Below are positions 51,286-58,094 of a stretch of DNA of 64,000 nt, piece by piece. Both the position numbers and the translations under genes were made by a program. Position 1 is the first letter of the stretch, and every line of letters starts with the position of its first letter. This DNA is from an uncultured Bacteroidota bacterium (lineage in GTDB: Bacteria; Bacteroidota; Bacteroidia; Bacteroidales; CAIWKO01), in the NCBI GenBank assembly GCA_937934705.1, contig CALGYY010000098.1, forward strand, positions 42,698 to 106,697, given 5' to 3'. Under the pieces are notes generated by a model. It ran no database searches, was not told where the DNA came from, and saw only the letters and a program-made list of their open reading frames with translations.

Positions 51286-51378
51286 GTGTGAGTTCTGAGA
51301 ATAAAAGAGAGTGAAAGTTCGGCTTGACCCTCCCGGGTCTCACTCTCACGCTCACTCTCTTTTTTAAGTGGGACGTAC
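51286..51378 (-). repeat. Displaced duplicate of tRNA-Val 3' end plus terminator (copy A)
   Basis: Near-identical to 53034-53125. On the minus strand it begins with the tRNA 3' bases GTACGTCCCACTT, then a long GAGAGTGAG-rich stem and a T6 run. Here the tRNA body is missing, so the segment marks one border of the ATPase-containing insertion. Confidence 0.85.
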
Positions 51379-51385
51379 TGGATTT
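51375..51385 (+). repeat. Left 11-bp terminal inverted repeat of the ATPase cassette
   Basis: GTACTGGATTT; its exact reverse complement AAATCCAGTAC is at 52790-52800. The two enclose the DUF4143 gene and its promoter (1,426 bases). Confidence 0.6.
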
Positions 51386-51429
51386 TCTCAGATGATCGCT
51401 TTCGGGGGCGATTTCATGAATCAAAAAAA

Positions 51430-52683
51430 TTATTTCCCTAAAGAAGCCAGCGAAATCACATTTATTCCGTCGGGCCGGCGATAACTCATTCCTGTCCCGG
51501 TAATAATGTTTAGTGATTTCGGCAACTCCATTTTGGCTGTATCGATATTCTTTACAAACTTTTTAAGATTTTCAGCTGCTTCGTCGATAAATCCAACCCC
51601 CAGTTTTATTTCAAAGGCCGCATAATCCCCATTGCGTCGCTGAATAATAGCGTCAACCTCCAAACCATAAGAATCATTATAGTGAAACAGATTTGCATCA
51701 TTTGCTCTGGCATATACGTTTAACTCATGCGTTGCCAATGACTCAAATAAAAACCCTGCATACTTTATATCTTTGATCAGCGACTCTTTATCTAATCCCA
51801 ATACTGCTGCTGCCAGAGAGGTGTCACATAAATGTCGTTTGGGCGATTTCCGTAAGGATGCCGCTGAGCGAATATGCGGATTAAAAGCGGCTTGTTCATA
51901 CAAAATCATTAAACGGGATAGCGCATCAAGATATTCTGTGATTGTATTTCGCGACAATTCATTTCTATCCGAAGTTTTCACATCATGCTCCAGTGTTTTA
52001 TTGTCCACCAGTGTTGCCGTATTCCTGGCAACAGAACGTAATAAACTGCGCACTTTGATAGGATCACGTTTCACACCCGAGACTCTGCTCATATCCGCTT
52101 CACACAGCAAATCAACATAGCCCCTGTTCATCATGAGTGCGTTTTTTAAACTTTCATTCATTAAAGCGGGCCACCCGCCTGTCAACATTTTTTCAATTAT
52201 GAATTCAAGCGAAATTCCTTGTTCGTAGAAGTCCGGAAGGTTTCCTTCCAGTAAATCTGAAACCTTTACCATACCGGTCGAATAACCTAATTCCTGCCAG
52301 GTCATGGTGTCCATTTGCACAACAGTAAAACGTCCGGCTCCGCTATGCAGTTTAAGGTCGTCAGGCGGATTTGCCGAACCCGTCAGAATAAACTGCCCTT
52401 TTTCTTTTCGGTCGTCCACTTCGTGTCTGATATAAGTCCAAATTTCCGGTTGTTCCTGCCATTCATCAATTAATCTCGGTGTTTCCCCTATCAACAAAAG
52501 TTGGGGATTTGTTGCCATGATAGCAGGAACCTGTTTGTCCCTATCCATTTCTAAAACACTTTTGGCAAATTGGTTTGCTGTTGCTGTTTTTCCGCACGCC
52601 TTCGGTCCTTTTATAAGTACTGCACCCGATGCTGCTAATTTCTCCAACAAATCTTTTTCAATTATTCTCTTTATGTAACTCAT
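51430..52683 (-). CDS. AAA-family ATPase with C-terminal DUF4143
   Basis: 417 residues. Walker A IKGPKACGKT (residues 26-33), Walker B-like PRLIDEWQEQPEIW, and sensor-type FILTGSANPPD. The C-terminal half is DUF4143, a winged-helix plus restriction-endonuclease-like region (LEVDAIIQRRNGDYAAFEIK resembles a D...E-x-K site). This family is often expanded in Bacteroidota and archaea; its role is unknown. The gene is isolated, lies between 11-bp inverted repeats, and has a fragment of a second copy 1.2 kb away. Promoter elements and direct repeats precede it. Confidence 0.92.
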   Translation of the reverse strand: MSYIKRIIEKDLLEKLAASGAVLIKGPKACGKTATANQFAKSVLEMDRDKQVPAIMATNPQLLLIGETPRLIDEWQEQPEIWTYIRHEVDDRKEKGQFILTGSANPPDDLKLHSGAGRFTVVQMDTMTWQELGYSTGMVKVSDLLEGNLPDFYEQGISLEFIIEKMLTGGWPALMNESLKNALMMNRGYVDLLCEADMSRVSGVKRDPIKVRSLLRSVARNTATLVDNKTLEHDVKTSDRNELSRNTITEYLDALSRLMILYEQAAFNPHIRSAASLRKSPKRHLCDTSLAAAVLGLDKESLIKDIKYAGFLFESLATHELNVYARANDANLFHYNDSYGLEVDAIIQRRNGDYAAFEIKLGVGFIDEAAENLKKFVKNIDTAKMELPKSLNIITGTGMSYRRPDGINVISLASLGK

Positions 52684-52705
52684 ATTTAGGCGCTTAAATT
52701 CATTG

Positions 52706-52737
52706 CAAAGATATGAAAAAATCTTGCATTGTGCAAA
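52706..52737 (-). promoter_or_regulatory. Promoter of the DUF4143 ATPase: TTTG (-33), 20-base spacer, TATCTTTG (-7)
   Basis: Minus-strand TATCTTTG at 52706-52713 and TTTG at 52734-52737. The -33 element lies within the first of two direct repeats. The -7 box is 23 bases before the ATG. Confidence 0.6.
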
Positions 52738-52771
52738 TTTCAGACATTATATTGTGCAAATTTCAGACATT
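52728..52771. repeat. Two 21-bp direct repeats over the ATPase promoter
   Basis: ATTGTGCAAATTTCAGACAT plus one T occurs at 52728-52748 and 52751-52771 (23-base period); a partial third (ACTGTGCA) starts at 52774. One copy covers the -33 region, so the repeats may be an operator. Confidence 0.8.
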
Positions 52772-52789
52772 TTACTGTGCATTATTTAG

Positions 52790-52800
52790 AAATCCAGTAC
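52790..52800 (+). repeat. Right 11-bp terminal inverted repeat of the ATPase cassette
   Basis: AAATCCAGTAC, exact reverse complement of 51375-51385. Confidence 0.6.
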
Positions 52801-52871
52801 ATTGTTGCCGATTGGGCAAACGAAGCGCAGTCTGAAAGCTTGACCCAGGCGTAAGTATTACGGTCAATAGA

Positions 52872-52972
52872 TCATTTGACAACCGGACCCCAGAAAAATC
52901 CGCCTGCCTGAAAAGCCAAGTCCGCCTTCTGATCCACCTGTTTTTTGAAAGGATTTGACCGGAGATGGACGG
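52872..52972 (-). pseudogene. Possible C-terminal coding remnant
   Basis: Minus strand reads SNPFKKQVDQKADLAFQAGG then FFWGPVVK and a stop. It looks protein-like but its start is lost in low-quality sequence; no family recognised. Just upstream, at 52987-53026, GCCCGTTCA and TGAACGGGC form a hairpin with a 22-base loop. Confidence 0.25.
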
Positions 52973-53033
52973 CCTGAAATTGAAAAGCCCGTTCAAACAT
53001 TCGTTTGTGAAAGTTTCTGAACGGGCAGGGACA

Positions 53034-53125
53034 GTGTGAGTCTTGAGAAAAAAGAGAGCGAGAGTTCGGCTCAACCCTCTCAGGCCTCACTCTCACTCTC
53101 ACTCTCTTTTTTAAGTGGGACGTAC
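53034..53125 (-). repeat. tRNA-Val 3' end plus terminator (copy B, in place)
   Basis: Follows tRNA-Val(CAC) on the minus strand: GAGAGTGAG-rich arms form a long hairpin and end in T6. Copy A at 51286-51378 matches over about 92 bases with roughly a dozen differences. Confidence 0.85.
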
Positions 53126-53190
53126 AAGACTCGAACTTGTGACCTCATGCGTGTGAAGCATGCGCTCTGAACCGACTGAGCTAACGTCCC
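53116..53190 (-). tRNA. tRNA-Val(CAC)
   Basis: 75 bases. GGGACGT/ACGTCCC acceptor pairs fully, discriminator A, D-arm GCTC/GAGC, anticodon stem CATGC/GCATG with loop TTCACAC giving anticodon CAC, T-arm ACAAG-TTCGAGT-CTTGT. CCA not encoded. Confidence 0.95.
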
Positions 53191-53228
53191 CGAAAAGCAA
53201 CCATGAATTGCTAATAACAAACCAGTTG

Positions 53229-53305
53229 AGGGATGTACAAGTTTCGAACTTGTGACCTTCCCGACTTGAAGTCGGGACGCTCTGAACCGACTGAGCTAAC
53301 GTCCC
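53229..53305 (-). tRNA. Aberrant tRNA-Val-derived tRNA with palindromic 6-bp anticodon stem, formal anticodon UCA
   Basis: 77 bases. Acceptor 5' strand, D-arm and variable region match tRNA-Val(CAC), but the anticodon arm is TCCCGA-CTTCAAG-TCGGGA (19 bases instead of 17), giving loop anticodon UCA. The T-arm ACAAG-TTCGAAA-CTTGT is intact; the acceptor has one C-A mismatch (GGGACGT/ACATCCC) and the discriminator is U. Probably a pseudo-tRNA, but folding into a cloverleaf is possible; if charged it would read UGA. It lacks the long acceptor/T and variable arms of tRNA-Sec. Confidence 0.6.
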
Positions 53306-53306
53306 G

Positions 53307-53390
53307 GTACAGTCAGCAGTGAACAGCAAGCAGTCAGCAGTGTTTGACTGAAAACTCACTGCTGACTGATTGCTGCTTGCTCTTGACTGC
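53307..53390. repeat. AGCAGTC-type repeats forming an imperfect palindrome 3' of tRNA-Val(UAC)
   Basis: CAGTCAGCAGTG words on one side and CACTGCTGACTG on the other, around a central TTTGACTGAAAACT. Same word family as 11503-11537. Confidence 0.75.
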
Positions 53391-53394
53391 AAGG

Positions 53395-53469
53395 TGGGAG
53401 TTAACGGATTCGAACCATTGACCCTCTGCTTGTAAGGCAGATGCTCTGAACCAGCTGAGCTAAACTCCC
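53395..53469 (-). tRNA. tRNA-Val(UAC)
   Basis: 75 bases. GGGAGTT/AACTCCC acceptor, discriminator A, anticodon stem TCTGC/GCAGA with loop CTTACAA giving anticodon UAC, T-arm TGG-TTCGAAT-CCG region normal. CCA not encoded. Two broken copies lie directly upstream. Confidence 0.95.
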
Positions 53470-53546
53470 TTTATATCTCAAATAGCCCCCTGTTGACCCT
53501 CCCGACTGCAAGTCGGGATGCTTTGAACCAGCTGAGCTAAACTCCC
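53470..53546 (-). pseudogene. 5'-half tRNA-Val pseudogene with palindromic anticodon arm, unit 1
   Basis: 77-base unit. On the minus strand GGGAGTTTAGCTCAGCTGG reproduces tRNA-Val(UAC) through the D-arm (one change, CAAAGC for CAGAGC), then TCCCGA-CTTGCAG-TCGGGA replaces the anticodon arm. After GGGTCAA the T-arm and 3' acceptor are missing. Confidence 0.85.
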
Positions 53547-53623
53547 TTTATATCTCAATTAGCCCCCTGTTGACCCTCCCGACTGCAAGTCGGGATGCTT
53601 TGAACCAGCTGGGCTGAATTCCC
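53547..53623 (-). pseudogene. 5'-half tRNA-Val pseudogene, unit 2 (tandem duplicate)
   Basis: Second 77-base unit, nearly identical to unit 1, with point changes in the acceptor/D region (GGGAATTCAGCCC). Same palindromic arm with formal loop CTTGCAG (UGC). A hairpin CCCGTTT/AAACGGG follows at 53621-53637. The rest to 53750 is the upstream region of the next gene, with a near -7 box TTACTTTG. Confidence 0.85.
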
Positions 53624-53750
53624 GTTTTTGAAACGGGACTGCAAATATACATCATTTAGTGTTTCGGACAAATTTTGAAAAAAAAATGAGATTCAAAATA
53701 CGTATTAAACAGAAAACCACTTACTTTGTATTTCAACAACCACTTGAACC

Positions 53751-55970
53751 ATGAAAAAATCCTTACTGTTAGCCATTTTGGCTTTATTCATTTTTTCTTT
53801 GAAAACCTATGCCCAGGGTTGTGACGACTTTGACCGAGCCAACTCAAGTACCATTAACGGATGGACAGAGCAATCGGGCGATTGGGCCATCAATAGTAAC
53901 CAATTGCTATCCTCAGCTTCAGCCGGAGCAACCTATTGCACCTTCGACGGAAGCACCCTCACAGATGGCTGTGTGAACGGACGTATCACATACAGCGGCA
54001 GCGCGGATGTAAAGTACGGAGGTCTGGTGGCACGTTATACAGGACCCAACAATACACTGCTGGCGAAAGTTCAGGACAATACAGGTAGCGGTTTTTTCGA
54101 CTCCTACTGGATCTATTCCGAAGGATCCATTATCAGTTCCGGTACCGGACTAAACTTTGGAACAGATGTTAATATGCAACTTACTTTCTCAGGATTATCA
54201 ATTACTTTAAGCATCGATACCGATCGCAACGGGACATGGGACTTTGTCTACAATGCAAGTTCTGTTGTCGTTACATCCGGGCTTTGCGGAACCGGAGGAT
54301 ATCGCGATTGCTACTTCGATGATTATTGCTGCGGGACAAGCTGTATGTCCATCAGTCCATGTGATTTCTTTGAAACAACGCCCGGAACAAATGTACCTTA
54401 CTGGACAGAATCCGCGGGCGACTGGACCATCAGTGCCGGCAGCCTTGAATCGCCTGCCGTACCGGCTTACAATTACATTATGTATAACGGCAGTGAGCAG
54501 GCCGACGGTTGTTTAACTGCCCGTGTAACATATCTCGGCACGCCAGCCACGCGGTACGGTGGCCTTGTCGCAAGATACTCTTCACACACATCGAAGATCA
54601 TGGCTAAAATCCAGGATAATTCAAGCTGTGGTTACTTTGATTCATATTTCATATATAATAACGATGGTTTTTCCCATTATGGAACGAGCTTAAACTTCGG
54701 AACCGATGCCGATATCCAGATGGAATATGTCGGCACCACCGTGATATTCAGAGTGGATACCGACAGAAACGGAATCTGGGACTTTTCTGATACTGCGGTT
54801 GTGACGACTACGGGCTCTGGTTCAAGCGGACTGACGGGATATATGGATTGCCGCTTCGACGATTTCTGTTACGGTGATCAGTGCCTGAATGAGGATTCAT
54901 GCGAGGCCTTCAACTTTCCCTCTTCCACTAACGTTCCGGGATGGACAGAGCGGGTGGGCGACTGGGCCATCAGCAATGACCAGCTGGTCGTGCCGCCTTC
55001 AGCCCAGTGGAACTATATAACACGCGATAGCGACCCGATGACCGATGCCTGTATTACCGCCCGCATGATTTATACAGGATCACCTTCAGTCAGGTTTGCT
55101 GGTTTGATCGGGCGATTTAACGGCCCCATGGATTATGTGATGGTTAAAATCCAGGACAACGGACCTTCCGGACATTGGAATACGATATATCTGAATAATA
55201 ATTCAACCAATATCATCAGCTTCTCCGGGAATTACGGGAATGATGCAGACCTGCAGATGATGTTCATCGGTGACAGTCTTGTCGCAAAGGTCGACACCAA
55301 TCGTGACGGGAACTGGGATTATATCTACGGAACCAATGTCATTACCATGGGTGCCGGTTTTTGCGGAGCCAGCGGTTACTACTCTGCGCTGATCGACGAC
55401 TGGTGCCTGGATACCACCTGCTGTTTCCTGCCGGCCGCGGCGGACAGCATCATGGGGTTTGATCTGGTTTGCCAGGGGCAGAGCGGCGTGACCTACAGCA
55501 TTCCGGCCATCTACAACGCCACTTCCTATACATGGACCTACAGCGGAACAGGCGCAACGCTGACGCCTTCCGGAAATAACCTGTCGGTAAACTTCTCAGC
55601 AGGAGCTACCCCTGGTTTCCTTTCGGTCAATGGTGTAAATAGCTGTGGTGACGGACTTCCCTTTGTCCTGCCGGTGCTTGTGGATCCCTGCACAGGAATC
55701 CGTGAAAGTGCGAATTCATGGAATATGCAGGTCATCCCAAACCCGGGTGACGGGATGTTTTTCTTGATGACAGAAGCTCCGGAAGCAGAGGATGCGGAAC
55801 TGACCGTGACCAGCCTTACCGGGAACATCCTGTACCAAGAAACCCTGATGCTGCAGAGTGGCGCCAACAAAACACCGGTCGACCTCAGCAGCCTGCCCAA
55901 CGGAATGTATTTACTATGCCTGAAGAGCAGCAGTGGCAATATGGTCCGTTCACTGCTTATTGCACGTTAG
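53751..55970 (+). CDS. Secreted protein with three tandem LamG-like domains, PKD/Ig-like domain and T9SS type A sorting domain
   Basis: 739 residues. Signal peptide MKKSLLLAILALFIFSLKTY. Three repeats of about 180 residues start at CDDFDRANSSTINGWTEQSG, CDFFETTPGTNVPYWTESAG and CEAFNFPSSTNVPGWTERVG; each has GDW.I....L, a YGGL(V/I)(A/G)R(Y/F) strand, (A/V)K(I/V)QDN, and (S/R/K)VDT(D/N)R(N/D)G.WD, and ends at a C-rich FDD(Y/F/W)C. A PKD/Ig-like part (TYSIPAIYNATSYTWTYSG) follows and the C-terminus VIPNPGDGMFFLM ... SLPNGMYLLCLKSSSGN is the sorting domain. The DxDRNG-like loops may bind calcium. Probably a surface glycan-binding or adhesin protein. Confidence 0.9.
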   Translation: MKKSLLLAILALFIFSLKTYAQGCDDFDRANSSTINGWTEQSGDWAINSNQLLSSASAGATYCTFDGSTLTDGCVNGRITYSGSADVKYGGLVARYTGPNNTLLAKVQDNTGSGFFDSYWIYSEGSIISSGTGLNFGTDVNMQLTFSGLSITLSIDTDRNGTWDFVYNASSVVVTSGLCGTGGYRDCYFDDYCCGTSCMSISPCDFFETTPGTNVPYWTESAGDWTISAGSLESPAVPAYNYIMYNGSEQADGCLTARVTYLGTPATRYGGLVARYSSHTSKIMAKIQDNSSCGYFDSYFIYNNDGFSHYGTSLNFGTDADIQMEYVGTTVIFRVDTDRNGIWDFSDTAVVTTTGSGSSGLTGYMDCRFDDFCYGDQCLNEDSCEAFNFPSSTNVPGWTERVGDWAISNDQLVVPPSAQWNYITRDSDPMTDACITARMIYTGSPSVRFAGLIGRFNGPMDYVMVKIQDNGPSGHWNTIYLNNNSTNIISFSGNYGNDADLQMMFIGDSLVAKVDTNRDGNWDYIYGTNVITMGAGFCGASGYYSALIDDWCLDTTCCFLPAAADSIMGFDLVCQGQSGVTYSIPAIYNATSYTWTYSGTGATLTPSGNNLSVNFSAGATPGFLSVNGVNSCGDGLPFVLPVLVDPCTGIRESANSWNMQVIPNPGDGMFFLMTEAPEAEDAELTVTSLTGNILYQETLMLQSGANKTPVDLSSLPNGMYLLCLKSSSGNMVRSLLIAR

Positions 55971-55992
55971 GGATCAGAATGCGTGTGTGCTG

Positions 55993-56691
55993 TTAAAGGC
56001 CTTTGACCTTTGGCTGACCGGCAATAAAATCTTTCAGATAGAAAGGTTCGAAATACGCCACGTCCTCAAAACGACTCTCCTGAAAGGCTTTTTCTGCCTC
56101 AACGGCCATATGAACAGAGGAGGGCAGCGTGAGCCCGCTGAGCAGACTGGCGTCTTCACCGAAGAACGGCAGGCTTTTTTCCGCACCGTCACCGGCGAGC
56201 AAAAGATGATGGCTTTTGCGGTATTGCTGTAAACTCTGATCCGTAATAATCTCAGCACGAGGAGGCTCCAGCTCTTTCAGATCAGTACCATACACGGCGG
56301 TATACACTTCCATTCTCCGTGCATCGATCATAGGAACAAAAAGCGCGGGCATAAAGGATTCCGGAAGTGGTCCGGCTGACATACCACAGGCAATGGTCAA
56401 TAAAGTACTGACCGAGATCAGTGGTTTCTCCAGGGCGAAGCATAATCCCTTGGCCGTCGAAACACCGATCCTTAAGCCTGTATAGGAGCCCGGACCTTTT
56501 GATACGGCAACCGCATCCAGATCATGCAGGCTGAGCCCCGCTTCATCAAACAGTTCACGGATGTAAGTTGTCAGTAATGCAGAATGGGAATTCTGTGCCG
56601 TCGTCTCCCGCAGTGACAACACTTTCCCGTTATGGATCAACGCAGCGGAACAGACCCTGGTAGCGGTTTCAAGACACAAGATCATGGCCAT
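55993..56691 (-). CDS. tsaB: tRNA threonylcarbamoyladenosine biosynthesis protein TsaB
   Basis: 232 residues. ASKHA-fold partner of TsaD in making t6A37. N-terminus ILCLETATRVCSAALIHNGK, then HSALLTTYIRELFDEAG and the signature VSKGPGSYTGLRIGVSTAKG. An internal ATG six bases in is an equally good start. Four bases downstream of the adaptor gene, so last in the tolC-adaptor-tsaB operon. Confidence 0.95.
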   Translation of the reverse strand: MAMILCLETATRVCSAALIHNGKVLSLRETTAQNSHSALLTTYIRELFDEAGLSLHDLDAVAVSKGPGSYTGLRIGVSTAKGLCFALEKPLISVSTLLTIACGMSAGPLPESFMPALFVPMIDARRMEVYTAVYGTDLKELEPPRAEIITDQSLQQYRKSHHLLLAGDGAEKSLPFFGEDASLLSGLTLPSSVHMAVEAEKAFQESRFEDVAYFEPFYLKDFIAGQPKVKGL

Positions 56692-56695
56692 GAAC

Positions 56696-58075
56696 CTATT
56701 CGGTCTTTTCGTTGAACAGCTCTTTTTTGTCCACCTTGCTCACCTTCATCCCGTCCTTCAGTTTACGGGTGATGGCCGTATAGGGAGCCGAAACGACTTC
56801 ATCACCTTCTTTTAAACCTTCAAGGATTTGTATATAGGTGTTGTCCTGTATGCCCGATTTCACCTTACGCATTTCAACTTTTCCGTCATGATAAACAAAC
56901 ACATATTCAACCAGATCTGCCGAAGCCTTTTCATCCTTTAATACCACCACTTCCATGTCTCCTTCCTGCCTGACCTGCCCCTCCGCTTCTTTCTTTTTCT
57001 CCTTCTTTTTCAGGGTGTCTTCCCGGGTGGTGACCGATTGTATGGGGACAGACAGCACCTCATATTGTGTTTCCGTTTGAATATCTACCGTAGCCGACAT
57101 ACCCGGCCGGAAAGGGGAAAGATTGGGTTTGTCTTCCGGGATCAGGTCTTCATATGAATCACGAAGGATCCTGATTTTTACGTCGAAGTTGGTCACCTGG
57201 TCGGTAGTCAGACCGCTGACACTCGCTGAATTGGCAATTTCCGTAACTATCCCCTTGAACTTGCGGTTCAGGTAAGCATCCACCTCCACCAGTGCGGTAT
57301 CTCCCAGGTTCACCCGTACAATATCGTTTTCATTCACACTTACACTCACTTCCATCTCGCTCAGGTTAGCAATACGCATGATCTCAGTTCCGGCAAACTG
57401 CGAAGTTCCCACAACCCTTTCACCTTTCTCAATACTCAGACTTGAGATGGTCCCGTCGACCGGAGCAAAAATGCTGGTCTTCTTCAGGTTGTCACTGGCT
57501 TCTTTGACAGATGCCTGATAACTCGAAACAGTGTATTGCGCAGCCCTGAATGATTCCTCCGCTGCTGATACCTCTTCCCTGGCCACATCATATGCGGCTT
57601 TGGCAGCATCATACTCCGATTGAGAAATCACATTTTCCTTATACAAGGTCTCATTCCTTCTGAAGGTGGCTTCAGCATTAATGAATTGGGCGCGGACCTG
57701 CGCCAGACGGGCCTTGGCATTCGACTGGCTGGCCTTCTGGGCATTGAGCGTGGCTACCATACGGTCCAGATTGGAAACATATATATCAGGGTTGATCTTT
57801 GCCAGCAAATCACCCTTTTTCACTTTATCACCTTCTTTGACGTACAGTTCAACCACCTCACCCGAGACATCCGGTGATATCTTGACTTCCACCTCAGGCT
57901 GTATCTTCCCGCTGGCAGAGACCGTTTCAATAATGGTCCGCTTCTCCGTTTTCTCAACGGCGATCTTTTCTGTTTTACTTTCACCGATCCATCCCATTTT
58001 TTTGGCCACAGCCAGCAGGATGATCAGGGCAAGTCCTGCAATGATAGATATACGGATGATTTTCTTACGTTTCAT
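56696..58075 (-). CDS. RND/MacA-type periplasmic adaptor subunit
   Basis: 459 residues. N-terminal anchor IIRISIIAGLALIILLAVAK; barrel-sandwich halves EVKISPDVSGEVVELYVKEG and SIFAPVDGTISSLSIEKGER; coiled-coil hairpin AEATFRRNETLYKENVISQS; beta-barrel MEVSVSVNENDIVRVNLGDT; membrane-proximal domain ending EGLKEGDEVVSAPYTAITRK. Connects an inner-membrane pump to TolC. The pump itself (MacB or RND) is not in this window next to it, so it must be encoded elsewhere. Confidence 0.92.
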   Translation of the reverse strand: MKRKKIIRISIIAGLALIILLAVAKKMGWIGESKTEKIAVEKTEKRTIIETVSASGKIQPEVEVKISPDVSGEVVELYVKEGDKVKKGDLLAKINPDIYVSNLDRMVATLNAQKASQSNAKARLAQVRAQFINAEATFRRNETLYKENVISQSEYDAAKAAYDVAREEVSAAEESFRAAQYTVSSYQASVKEASDNLKKTSIFAPVDGTISSLSIEKGERVVGTSQFAGTEIMRIANLSEMEVSVSVNENDIVRVNLGDTALVEVDAYLNRKFKGIVTEIANSASVSGLTTDQVTNFDVKIRILRDSYEDLIPEDKPNLSPFRPGMSATVDIQTETQYEVLSVPIQSVTTREDTLKKKEKKKEAEGQVRQEGDMEVVVLKDEKASADLVEYVFVYHDGKVEMRKVKSGIQDNTYIQILEGLKEGDEVVSAPYTAITRKLKDGMKVSKVDKKELFNEKTE

Positions 58076-58094
58076 TTATACTGATTTTGAATAC

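Noticed and set aside
53034..53125. IS-element end, because a similar segment occurs at 51286-51378
   Set aside because: The segment is the tRNA-Val 3' end with its terminator; there is no transposase, so it is described as a duplicated tRNA flank instead.
53229..53305. tRNA-Sec, because of the UCA anticodon
   Set aside because: The arms are of normal tRNA-Val length, with no long variable arm or extended acceptor/T stack, and no sel genes are in the window.
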